Of a DNA stretch of 64,000 nt, positions 44,736-55,114 are shown in pieces (positions within the stretch are counted from its first letter, which is position 1; the number at the start of each line of letters is the position of its first letter). The notes beneath the pieces are model-generated. The model was not told the origin of the DNA and ran no database searches. It saw nothing but the letters and a program-made list of their open reading frames with translations. The DNA comes from Hexactinellida sp. DTS-2022. Its lineage: Eukaryota > Porifera > Hexactinellida. Location: assembly GCA_028753945.1 (NCBI GenBank), contig JAPNXP010000002.1, positions 5,890,001-5,954,000 of the forward strand, given 5' to 3'. The position numbers and the translations under genes were made by a program.

Positions 44736-45250
44736 TTCCGTTGACGGTTCTGCCCGAGCTGGGGGCGAGATAGCCTTGCGCCTACGGGCGCTGGCACTCG
44801 GCACAGCACTAGAGGGGACCGTGGAGTTTACTGGAATAGCACCCGATGGCACCAGCGCGGCAGGTCGTGAAATTTACCCCTGATGGAATGCTAGGGGTAA
44901 CTAGATGGGATATGATGTTTTGCTCGAGCCTGGTGGGGATCACTATAGGGAGATGATGTTCTGCTCGAGCCTGCAAGTGGTAACTAGAGGAGATGATGTT
45001 CTGCTCGAGCCTGGTAGTGGGCGCAAATCTTATTGGGCTCCACAAAACATTAGGCCCTGTAGAAATACTTATTGGGCTGCTTATAGGTGGCACAAATGTG
45101 ATATGGCTCCAGTTCGGGTTGGTAGGAATTCTAGGGGGGATGACAATACGGGAATTCTACGCCGGCTGGTATGAATTCCACGTGGGTTGTGCAGCAGCCT
45201 CTTCAATGGGCGGTTCCCAATTGCTCTAGTACGGGGGACCTAATACGACC
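44736..45250. repeat. GC-rich segment with 'gatgatgttctgctcgagcctg' repeats
   Basis: Begins immediately after a 'gggctcgta' end motif. GATGATGTTCTGCTCGAGCC occurs, with variation, at about 44911, 44952 and 44992. All three plus frames and one minus frame are open over parts of it, which reflects repeats and G+C, not proven coding. Composition contrasts sharply with the flanks, so it may be captured or foreign DNA. Function unknown. Confidence 0.5.
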
Positions 45251-45522
45251 CCCAAGCCTCTCCAGTACGGAGACTTGACTTTGTTTGGGAGGCCCAAGTG
45301 TGCTAATGTTCAATCTAAATAGGATAATACAATATAATTAGATTGTCCCAAAAGTTAGCCCCATATAGCCTTTGCCCAGTGATATCAATTAAACAGTAAA
45401 CATGCAACTTAGTTTGAGGTTGTATTTCAACTATAATTATAATAGTATATGATTGAATGACCATAGTAAGCTTTTGTTGAATTTTAAATTAATTCATTAT
45501 TTATGAAGATTTTTCATAAATA

Positions 45523-45781
45523 CCGTATTGACTTGAATAGTAGCCGGGGCGATTATTGATTTCAAGCCCCATTTAGTCCCAAGAAAATGTTATGATTTTC
45601 GAGAATGGCGAATATTTGTGGAATATTATCATTTGAGAGAGTCAATAATTGAAGGGAGGCGATTATTTGATATCAACGGTTATTCTAGGCGGTGTCAAAA
45701 AATAATTAAGACCTATTTGGGGGGGCGATTATTCAAGGGGGGCGATTATTCGAGGGGGGGCTACTATTCAAGGAAATACGG
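45523..45781. mobile_element. TA-flanked miniature element, second copy of 2206-2465 family
   Basis: Ends CCGTATTGACTTGAATAGTA and, from the right, CCGTATTTCCTTGAATAGTA, flanked by TA (45521-45522, 45782-45783). Contains repeated GGGGCGATTATT. Confidence 0.88.
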
Positions 45782-45789
45782 TATGTGTA

Positions 45790-47020
45790 ATATTGTTGGC
45801 CAATTTCACTAACTAAATTATTATCAATTCTATATCTTTAAAATGTGTGTTCTAAAACTACTATCTTACTCTATATACGATAAGGAGCAACTTTGCAATT
45901 GATTTTGAGTCTCTATCTTTTGTATTTTTTGTGATTATTATAAATTACATTCAAATTATTATACACATTTTGCATAAAATTGGTTGGAGATAGAGCATCA
46001 AAATGTATTATCATTGAATAGGAAGTTAAGGACGGGCTATCAATTGGATCCATTGACTAAGCTGTAACTATATTCCTACTCGAGATATGACCTCAAGCAT
46101 TGAAATCACGTTTCCATAGCAACATAGGAATGTGGCAACATTCCATAATTGATTCTGAGATATTTTATGTAAAATGACTCCTAGATGGGTTAGTCACAGC
46201 GATTTGTTTGAAAAAGCGAAATTGAACATTTTTCATGCGTTCAAAGTTTTGGAATATTTGGCTTATTAGACAAAACGGTGACGTCATTTCGACATAGTGC
46301 TATCTCAAAAATGTGCGTCTTGTACATGACTACCTTTATAAAAAACAATTACATAAGTAGAAGCATCCTGGAATACTTATTTCGGAGAATAATTGCATTG
46401 CATATATTAAGTTGACTATACTAGTTCATCCATGGTCCAAGTCCATTCAACCGCGGCATTGCCTTAGAGTATAGAATGCTATGGTACAACATATATCTGT
46501 CAATGTACTTACTTATAGGGAAATACCTCATAAAACCGATCTTCTTTTTGAACTAGAAGAAACTAGAAGTGACTATTTTAGGACAACCGTGATTCCAAAA
46601 CCAAACAAAAAAACTACTTCGATTGAAAGTTGTAAACGATTGGAAGTTTAGTAGACAAATACTTTGGACTTTGGTAATCATATATTCCTCTTTATTTGCC
46701 CTAATAGTTTTCAAGCATATTATTGATCTCTTTATTACTGAATAATCAATGGATCTTTGTTTGTGTGGTGATAGGGGATTCAAAACGCATATACTACGTA
46801 TAATGGGAAAATAAACTAAATCCTATAAGCAATCATAAGCAAACAAGTATGCTGTTTCGAATTTCGCAATTATGAATCTCTATGTAGTATATACACTATG
46901 TATATGTTGTCGTATACAAATAGGTAAAAAAATTGGGTTGAATTCAGAGTGAACCTATTTACAATCTTCCAATTGAATGCTGATTTTAATTTTTTGGAGT
47001 GAATATTAACTATTTTTGTT
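45790..47020. other. Unassigned intergenic DNA
   Basis: AT-rich; no domain-bearing frame. Confidence 0.35.
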
Positions 47021-47039
47021 TGGAAATACTTAATGTAAT

Positions 47040-47880
47040 TCAAAAGTATCTCACAATCTATCTATCTACGTATATATTAAAAGCGCAATTGTTGTTTGTT
47101 TGTGTGTTTGTCCAGAATTATTTGAAAAGACTACGAGTCCCAGAAGCTGAAATTTGTATTCAGGGATTATTTTGTACTGCGACAACGATCAATTGGTATT
47201 TGAAGAGAAATATTCACAATAAAAGGAGCCTAAATATGTCAGCCAATTAAATTCGAGGGTTTGTAGTATGAATTAACTATACATCATCAATTAAATACAC
47301 TGTGCATATTAGAAAGATTTTCTGAGGCTGCAATTTGATTAATTGAAAATAAATTCATTTACCAATCAATCATTTGTATATTCTATTACTTGTTTTTCAT
47401 TTTGTATTATTTGGATTCGAGCTATCTTTATCGTGCAATTGAAAATAGTTCTAAATGTTTAGTTTCAAGGCGTAGTAAGGCCGCGCAGCGGTCATGAATT
47501 GAGACGTGAAGCTCCAAACCGTCGCAAAGCGACCGAGATCTAAGGGCTCGTAAATTAAAACTCGATTGTTGTGTGTCTGTGTGTTTGTTTGTGTGTTTGT
47601 CCGGGTAGTATCAAAGTGATGGCGAATAGAAACCGCATATATCACTGAGACAGTGACTAACATCCAAATGCAATAATAGGTAAACAAGTATGCTGATTTT
47701 TATATCGCTTTTAGAAATTTCTAATATGAATATTTATTGTTGTTGTTTACAAAATACTAGGTAAACAACAAATTAATGAAAATTCAAAATGAACCTAGAA
47801 GTTAGCTTTCAACGGGTATCATAGGTAAACAAATATGCTGAATTCGAATTTCGCATTACTAAATTTCTAAACAGGGGTAT
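47040..47880 (+). repeat. Helitron/Helentron-like repeat, copy 3
   Basis: TATTAAAAGCGCAATTGTTG followed by TTTGTTTGTGTGTTTGTCC at about 47077, then at 47511 the GTCGC-aaa-GCGAC stem, CTAAGGGCTCGTAAATT and a second TTTGTTTGTGTGTTTGTCCG, then the 130-bp unit (GTAAACAAGTATGCTGAT, GTTGTTGTTTACAAAATA, CTTTCAACGGGTATCATAG). Matches the reverse complement of 40651-41195. Confidence 0.55.
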
Positions 47881-48689
47881 GATACTTTAGATAATTCGAT
47901 AAATTAGTATGTGTTAATTAATAGTGTAGTCAAGGCCAGGTAAATTAATTAATTGTTTATATGCGGATGTTTTCAGAAAATACGGACGGCGGACGGGATT
48001 TTATTTTTATTTCCATTCATATTTAAAATGACATTATCCTATGCCAAACAATTAATAATAAATTTAATTATAAATCACATGACAATAGTTGATTAATAAA
48101 ATTAATGCTCTTATTAAAAATTGATACATTAGGAGTACTTCACACACTTTGTAGCTAATATTTTGTACAATTATGTTAATTAGAAAATAATACCATATAT
48201 CCGGGCGGAGGGTAAAATTGGGACGGACGGGGATGATAAACAAATTATTATAAATGGCCTAACAAATGAGAATTTTCTACTTAAATTATTTAATTTAATT
48301 TTATATAAGCTTTATGCATTCAAGAAGTATCAACCAATGAGAACTAATTAAGTCAGTATGTAGAGAGCTCTTAATTAATTGCATAAAGAAAATTTGCAAT
48401 GTCATTATGGCAAATATAGGTGTGATATGAATTAGATTTTGGAAATGGCAAAGGCCCCAACCTAGATTAAGGTCCTCTAGAAATGTCATGTTAATTGAAT
48501 GAAAATTGACTGATTTATTAAGTGTTAAGTTGTTACCGAAATCCTCTATGGAGATTTTGTATTAGAAGATTTGCAATGTGATTGTGGCAAATGTACGTGT
48601 GATTGGGTTAGTTTTTGGAAATAGCAAAAGCTCCAAACTAGATTAAGGTCCTCAAGAAATGTCATGTTAAGAAGTCGAGTATTTACAAC

Positions 48690-48925
48690 CTAGGTGAGAA
48701 GAATATACACAAGATATTACCTTTGACATGAGCTAATAGCAGGCTTTTTTCTCGTTAAACTTTCTGCGCGCCTAGAGTAAGTTTGAGTTCGTTCACACGC
48801 GCCTAAAATAATTAGTTTGCCCACGTCTATGAGAGAATCTCTCGATTTTCGCGCGCCTAGATAAACAGCCTTCCAAAATAACTCGCTTAGAGGCGCTTCG
48901 CGCACGCCTGGATGAATCCTGGTTA
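48690..48925. repeat. 'gcgcgcctag' dispersed repeat
   Basis: CTGCGCGCCTAGAGTAAGTT, CGCGCGCCTAGATAAAC and CGCGCACGCCTGGATGAATC; the same order, degraded, occurs at 10761-10890, and an isolated GGGCGCGCCT is at about 3181. Confidence 0.55.
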
Positions 48926-49354
48926 ATAGACTTTTTTTCGCTTTTTGGATATAGAATATGAAGGATACACTTAAGTTAGATCAAGGTGTTCTTTCAGAAA
49001 TTCATTGTATCTCACGACGCCCTAGAATTTTTTTTATGACATCCAGTTTGAGAAACACTTGTTACTATATGAAACTGATCCCCACCAACTACACACCCTG
49101 GGTAGGGGAATACAGATTTATTATTATCATTATTTTCCCAAAATGCAAAAAGATTCTATGATCAGTTAAATTCTTAACTCCTACTTCATCACTTGATTCG
49201 ATTCAAAATTTGATCAAACTGTACTCAAGCAAACAGTAATTGAATCCAATCCTGACAAAAAGTGGGGGGGACAAATTATATATGTGTCCCCCCAACTCCA
49301 AAAAGTGGGGGGAATGCGTCCTCCCGTCCCCCCCAGGATTGACGGCGCCCATGC

Positions 49355-49962
49355 GAATGGGAAATGGGAATTCATATTTAGGGACTCAGTTGATCACATT
49401 GATTTTCCTAAGGCGTTCCCTTTAGCCTAAATTATTATTTTGGCAATCGCCACAAGAGGATTGCCCCGAACCTGTTTTGTAGTTTAGCTAATTCTTACCT
49501 ATCAGATATCTGTCATTATGTTGTTTATTAAAAAATCTAGATGAGTTTCTTTCAAATCTATATTTAAATCAATGTTGTCCAATAAAATGTATTAAGTGGT
49601 GATGTGAAATGGATTTAGGACTACACATTCTGATAAAATTCTCAAAAATTCAATACTTTATACATTAATTTCCCAACAACTCTACTGTTATTCAACAGAC
49701 CGGCTAACTGGTTAATAAAATCTCTCATCGTTGACCGAATGTCAGCAACGGTAACCGGTTAACCGAATCCAGCCTTGTTGTTTTTTAATAAACAACATAA
49801 TTACAGATTTTTGATATGTATGTATTTGCTAAACTACAAAACAGGGTCGTGGCAATCCTCTTGTGGAGAGTGCCAAAATAATAATATAGGCTAAGGGGAA
49901 CGCCTTTGATAAATTAATGTGATCTACTGAGTCCCTAGATATGAATTCCCATTTCCCATTCG
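49355..49962. repeat. Foldback element with about 180-bp inverted arms
   Basis: CGAATGGGAAATGGGAATTC through TTATGTTGTTTATTAAAAAA on the left (to about 49535) is repeated inverted at about 49780-49962 with roughly 10% differences. Central spacer about 245 bp with a CCGGTTAACCG-type core near 49705-49770. No coding frame. Target duplication not clear. Confidence 0.85.
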
Positions 49963-50255
49963 CCAATAATAAATTTTATATGTATAAAACTAACTAATCT
50001 CGAGATTTTAACAATATTAAAATATATGGAAAGGTGTGAAAATTGCATAACTTACATTCCACAAATATTATCGATAAACCAATATTACCGTTGGACTCGC
50101 AAAATATGACTCCCTATACGACATTACCTCTGTCTAGCATTAGCGGATTACGGGATATCAATAAGTAACAATACTGTTTTAGGCCTACGCTAACTTTACC
50201 GTAAACTAAGTTTACAGTCACTATATTAAAGAAGTCCCTGGTCTAGCTTTCATCT

Positions 50256-50912
50256 TTATCTATCACTACTCTTAGTGATAATAGAAACCTCTCTCTCAGC
50301 TTTGAGTATTAATCTACGGCTTTCGATTTCAGCTTTTCTAACAGTAGTATCCTGTCTTTCATGTACATGTTTAGTTCTACGCTCTTCGTTTTCAGCTTTT
50401 CTAACACTAGTATCCTGTCTTTCATGTACATGTTTAGTTCTACGCTCTTCGTTTTCAGTTTTTCTAACAGTAGTATCCTGTCTTTCATATACATCTTTAA
50501 TTCTACGCTCTTCATATTCAGCTTTTCTAACAGCAGTATCCTGTCTTTCAAGTACATGTTTAGTTCTACGCTCTTTGTTTTCAGCTTTTCTAACAGTGGT
50601 ATCCTGTCTTTCACGTACATGTTTGAATTTAAAAAGCTGATTTTCAGCTGAACAAAATTCTGACTCAATTCTTGATTTCTTAATTCTCGTTTGTGTAGAG
50701 CCTTTTTTGCTATTATATCCTCTTCGTTTTCTTGGTATGTTTCTGCCAATGTTTGAATTATTTGTTGACAGGATTTCTTGTGAATTAAAACTAAACATTG
50801 AGAGAGATGTACTTAACGAGTCCTGCGAGTGCACAATATTATACAAATTGTCAGCTGCTGGTAAGAAAGAAAAATGAGAATCATGTTTCTCAGATAGTAA
50901 TTCTTCGTACAT
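50256..50912 (-). CDS. Hypothetical coiled-coil protein with five 21-residue repeats, 218 aa
   Basis: Residues 98-203 are five tandem copies of a 21-residue unit (consensus near HVHERQDTTVRKAENEERRT plus K), strongly charged, arginine- and glutamate-rich, predicted as a long helix or coiled coil. Residues 60-81 (PRKRRGYNSKKG...RIKKSR) look like a nuclear localisation signal. The start at 50912 is the only sensible ATG. The ORF is intact and the 63-bp DNA repeats keep frame, which suggests recent or continuing coding function. It lies in the same direction about 500 bp downstream of the P-element C-terminus. No known family recognised; it could be a separate transposon ORF or a captured host segment. 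Confidence 0.6.
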   Translation of the reverse strand: MYEELLSEKHDSHFSFLPAADNLYNIVHSQDSLSTSLSMFSFNSQEILSTNNSNIGRNIPRKRRGYNSKKGSTQTRIKKSRIESEFCSAENQLFKFKHVRERQDTTVRKAENKERRTKHVLERQDTAVRKAEYEERRIKDVYERQDTTVRKTENEERRTKHVHERQDTSVRKAENEERRTKHVHERQDTTVRKAEIESRRLILKAEREVSIITKSSDR

Positions 50913-51414
50913 AGCTTATTGAATGGGGAGGGTGGTGCAGAACAAACGTTTCTAACAATCCTAAGAGTTTGTTTATGTTGTGGGAATGGAGGAGCAGAAC
51001 GAGTCCGCTTCATTTCCAATGAGCAATTCTAATTCGAAAAACAATAATTTAAATCTAAACATATCATTGATCAATAAATAGTAATTAATAAATGGATATG
51101 TTAATAATTTAAATCGTCATTAATAGGAATAAGCGTGACCTACGTAATATAAGGCCTAGGTACAATAATGAAAATTTGGACTATGGATGCATCAGAAGGG
51201 CAGCATGATTTTTATTCCAATAATTCCTATTGATCTTACTTAGCAATGATATGTCATTAAAATCACTCAGAGTTATAAGATCAATCAATTTACTAACGAG
51301 AATAGTTATTATTTGAGGTAGACAAACTATGTGAAAATGGCATGTGTACGCTGTACACTACCTACAGCAATGTATATGTTACATTTATGCACACTAAATA
51401 ATAATAACTATAAG

Positions 51415-51911
51415 TTAATCTATTCTTAATTTCTTTAATTTGCGCTTTTCTTCACCTTTCGATCTAATTAAAGCGTTCATGTTTTTGACTTTGTTAGATA
51501 ATAAGCAATTAGTGATTGAAGTAAGCAACTTTCGCAACACATCCCAGCCCAATGTATCACATTCTAGACATCTCTCTCTCCATGCCTCACTTTCATTTTC
51601 GTCGATTAACTGTAGAGCTAGTTGAACGAGGATCTTACGAGAAGGTCCAGATATCAATTTTCCATTAAGTACTGTTGTTGTTCAATTCTAACAAGAATTT
51701 TCCAGAGATAGATAGTAGACTCTAGGACGCGATCAGAGGGCCATATAAGAGAGCCTCGGTCAAGCAATGATATTAATGTGTACTTACTGTCCATATCCTC
51801 TTCGATTTCAAAGGTTTTAGCTTCAGTTAATATTTTAAGACATGAGTCACACTTCGAGTGTCTCAAATAAGAATAGACTGAGTACGCAGCAACAAAAGCT
51901 AAACTTTGCAA
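51415..51911 (-). pseudogene. P-element transposase C-terminal part (locus 4)
   Basis: Two adjoining frames. 51911-51654 reads LAFVAAYSVYSYLRHSKCDS and LLDRGSLIWPSDRVLE, the standard 'iaGy..yk......C..C...L...drG.L.wPs' block of P/THAP9 transposases. 51657-51415 carries SRKILVQLALQLIDENESEA to the stop. The frame changes where they meet. Homologous pieces occur at 34586-34920 and 32446-32790. Confidence 0.8.
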
Positions 51912-51967
51912 AGTAGTTACATCAAGGTGAATGTTCGATAAATCATTTAGATCTTCTGTGTAATCAG

Positions 51968-52246
51968 TTAGATTAAAGCTTCTGAATGCTCTTCGACAGA
52001 AGAAGAAAATGATTTTAGAAAATCTTTCAATGAAGTTTTACCAGCATCCGGTGTGTTCGTAAATAATTTCAAAATACTTGCTAGTTTCAACCGATGCTCT
52101 GTTTCGAGAATCTGGCAATAAGTTATATGATAGTGTGCACCAGCCATCATACGATAGAGACCAAAGTGATGCTCTAAGGGATCGTTTTGAAGGAAATAGG
52201 TTAGAACATAATCGAAACCACAGCTCTCAGTTAAGGGTGATTCCAA
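51968..52246 (-). pseudogene. P-element transposase segment with LEHHFGLYR motif
   Basis: DYVLTYFLQNDPLEHHFGLY matches the 'tyklsQDhlE.fFg.iR' block of P/THAP9 transposases, which supplies the last acidic catalytic residue; it continues RMMAGAHYHITYCQILETEH. Open to both ends but with no in-frame connection to its neighbours; introns or decay both possible. Confidence 0.8.
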
Positions 52247-52259
52247 TCGCGATTTGAAA

Positions 52260-53100
52260 TTTAATATAGTAACTTTTTATTGCTTCAGCGTAACAGCCTA
52301 AGATTTTTAACAGCATCTTTATATGCATTTCTAAGAATAACTAGATTTTAAAAAAATCAATTTTCATTATGAAACTAAAATAATAAGAGAATTCTATAAA
52401 TGGCTTCCCATAGACTATAACACAGTATAATATGCTTAAGTTAACTTAGTAGGAGTTCTTCCCAACTTCTATCTAATGGTTATTTATCAAATTGAATTAC
52501 TTTTGAATATTCTAAACGAGCGATAACATTGAATTTAATTTTTCTTTTCCGCTTGCTTTACATTTTACGAAATTATGTCTAGTTTTCTTCAATAAAGTGC
52601 ATTTTTTCGTTAATTTTCAATCATTAAATTTTTTCAAATCCCTAATTGCATATTCTACTTCCGATTTTTTGTTCCTCTAAGTATATTGAAAAGAATGCAA
52701 ATCCAATTTTTCATCTTTATTATTTCAAAATCCCAAAACTAAGGTTTCTGTATGATCAAAATGCCAGTTTTATTATTTTGAGATACAACCATTTGAATTT
52801 TAGGTGAATATTTCCCGTAATACTCCACCTTATGACTTTATTATATAATCTTACGTGTTTTGTAATATCCCCGCTGTATTTACATTAAAAATTATATTAG
52901 CTTTACTTTTATGCACATATTACAAATAATTTTCGTAGAAATTTGCTATGTAATCCAGAAGATACCATATATGGAGGTGTGAAATTACGTAAATATCGGT
53001 GTTCCTAGAATTTTTCCACCAAATTTTGATTGAATTTTAGAAAATATAATATAAAGGTATAATAATCTGCAAAAAAAAATTTTCGTACAACAGAAACCGA
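52260..53100. other. Probable intron or decayed sequence within the P element
   Basis: Very AT-rich; no coding motif between the exons at 53.1-53.4 and 52.0-52.2 kb. Confidence 0.4.
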
Positions 53101-53113
53101 TTTCCCGGAAATG

Positions 53114-53446
53114 TCAATTAATCACGATTGGAATCACCGTTAAGTGATTGACTATTTTGGTGAGCGAAATTAATGAATGCCTGAAACTTGTGAATGTTTG
53201 TTTGGTTAATTTTCCACTCTCTGGAAAATGTTCCCAGTGATCAAGCCATGCGACAAGGTGATTAATAAAACTAAATCTGGGATCATTGTTGGTAAGTGGA
53301 AGGGAGTATTTGTCTTTTAAGTGTATACCTTTCATAGGAGTATTTACATTAAATATTTTCCAAACATTACTAATTAACTGTAGACTGCCTACTGATACAC
53401 GTTGTGCCAGGAGGAAAACAGGTCGATCAAATAATTCAAATTTCAA
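53114..53446 (-). pseudogene. P-element transposase middle exon
   Basis: RVSVGSLQLISNVWKIFNVN, DPRFSFINHLVAWLDHWEHF and KLTKQTFTSFRHSLISLTKI follow the 'iw.ifN.nt', 'fl..f..wl..W' and 'lt.qTf.a.r.t' blocks of P/THAP9 proteins, between the catalytic core and the last acidic block. 53371-53722 is duplicated at 12346-12697. Frame open. Confidence 0.8.
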
Positions 53447-54059
53447 GAAAATTGGTATTTAGACATTGTTTTGTACTCTCTACCAATTTCATTCAAAAAA
53501 TCAAAATTTTCAGAAATTGTTATGATGACGTAGCAGAAAAGTGAACTGCTCCACTTGCCCGCCACTTGCTTTTCTAAATTATAAATGTTATAATTTCACC
53601 GTAGAAATACCCGAAAGAAGATATTAGACTAAATATTATCTATTTAGTATATTTGGTTTGACTAATACAGAGTTGTGATAGATATAACTCAAATATATGT
53701 AATTTTGGTAATCCATGGTTCATCAAAAACAAATTTGCCGATTTTTTAAAAAAGATGTAACTTTCGTAAAGTGAATCGGATTTTTCAATTTTTGAGATCT
53801 GATGACTAATAAGATAGTCGTCATTATTCAAGTTCAAAAACAAAGGATTACTTACATGTTAACGGCGTTATATCGATTTATAGACAAAGTATGTGGCATC
53901 ACTTTTTGTAGAAATCCTTTAGTAAAATTTTTCAAAAATTCTAGAATGTTCATATATTATCTTGCTCTTGTTGGATTTCAAATTATTAGGTTCTAAATAT
54001 TAAATTCAAAGAACTACAGGGTATGCTATTTTGCTGAAAGTCACTCCGGCAGTCTAAGG

Positions 54060-54236
54060 TTAACCTGATGAAATCGGAAGTCTGATAGATAAAGCTCTTT
54101 CTGGAGGAATTCTGGATAACTAGACCAGCTGCAGTAGAGTCGCAAAATACTCTTAAAGCAAGATTGACATTCTGACGTTCCAATATTGATGGCCAACAAG
54201 ATTTAACTGTGAGGCGTGGAGCTAACTTAATGATGC
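54060..54236 (-). repeat. Exact 177-bp duplication, downstream copy
   Basis: Identical as read to 54938-55114. Encodes the ERQNVNLALRVFCDSTAAGL part of the P transposase and a CAG/GTTAA donor. The two copies flank the palindrome at 54237-54937. Confidence 0.93.
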
Positions 54237-54937
54237 GGCTAAATGTCCCCGGTGAATCCTGTTGTCCGATTGCTCCCTTAGCCCCTTACATGTTTTTATT
54301 ATTGTATTTGCATTATTGTAATAAAAAAGAAATCGTGTCTAGCTCTTATACTTTTCGAGTTACAGAATTATTTGTCAAACTGGAACTATTGAATAAATGT
54401 ATGCATTTATAAGTAATCAGTGATTTATTATTGAAGTATACGAATTTCCTTTAAAATTGGATATCATGTTACGTTTAACTATGTAGAATCCATGTACATA
54501 CTTAGTAGTAAGGACTGATGCCTTGGAAATGATGATGTGAACTTTCATTTCAATGCTATGGGGATGACTTGACATCATTTTTGAATATCATCAACACTTT
54601 GTCAAGTCATCCCCATAGCATTGAAATGAAAGTTCACATCATCTATTCCAATGCATCAGTCCTTACTACTAAGTATGTACATGGATTCTACATAGTTAAA
54701 CGTAACATGATATCCAATTTTAAAGGAAATTCGTATACTTCAATAATAAATCACTGATTACATATAAATGCATACATTTATACAATAGTTCCAGTTTGAC
54801 AAATAATTCTGTAACTCGAAAAGTATAAGAGCTAGACACGATTTCTTTTTTATTACAATAATGCAAATACAATAATAAAAACATGTAAGGGGCTAAGGGA
54901 GCAATCGGACCACAGGATTCACCGGGGACATTTAGCC
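54237..54937. repeat. 701-bp palindrome with two 337-bp arms and a 27-bp centre
   Basis: Left arm 54237-54573 begins GGCTAAATGTCCCCGGTGAA; right arm 54601-54937 ends with its complement. A few substitutions only. The arms contain a frame (PGESC.PIAPLAPYMFLLLY) that looks protein-like in both orientations, so the arm may derive from coding DNA, but no family was recognised. Inserted at an exon end of the P transposase. Confidence 0.93.
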
Positions 54938-55114
54938 TTAACCTGATGAAATCGGAAGTCTGATAGATAAAGCTCTTTCTGGAGGAATTCTGGATAACTA
55001 GACCAGCTGCAGTAGAGTCGCAAAATACTCTTAAAGCAAGATTGACATTCTGACGTTCCAATATTGATGGCCAACAAGATTTAACTGTGAGGCGTGGAGC
55101 TAACTTAATGATGC
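54938..55114 (-). repeat. Exact 177-bp duplication, upstream copy
   Basis: See 54060-54236. Here it is continuous with the rest of the catalytic exon, so this copy is in its original context on one side, the other copy on the other side. Confidence 0.93.

Noticed and set aside
44809..45229. Overlapping frames on both strands in the GC-rich segment
   Set aside because: All frames are open because of repeats and composition; no domain, start context or consistent choice of frame.
50300..50620. Regular 63-bp repeats as a CRISPR-like array
   Set aside because: Direct repeats without unique spacers, coding in frame, in a eukaryotic context.
50275..50749. Other-frame ORFs over the coiled-coil repeat gene
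   Set aside because: They are shadows of the 63-bp in-frame repeat; only the 50256-50912 frame gives a plausible start and soluble, charged protein.
54720..54942. Open frame continuing past the P-transposase exon (LNVPGESCGPIAPLAP...)
   Set aside because: It lies after a good splice donor and inside the palindrome; the other duplicate diverges at the same point, so it is not the true C-terminus.
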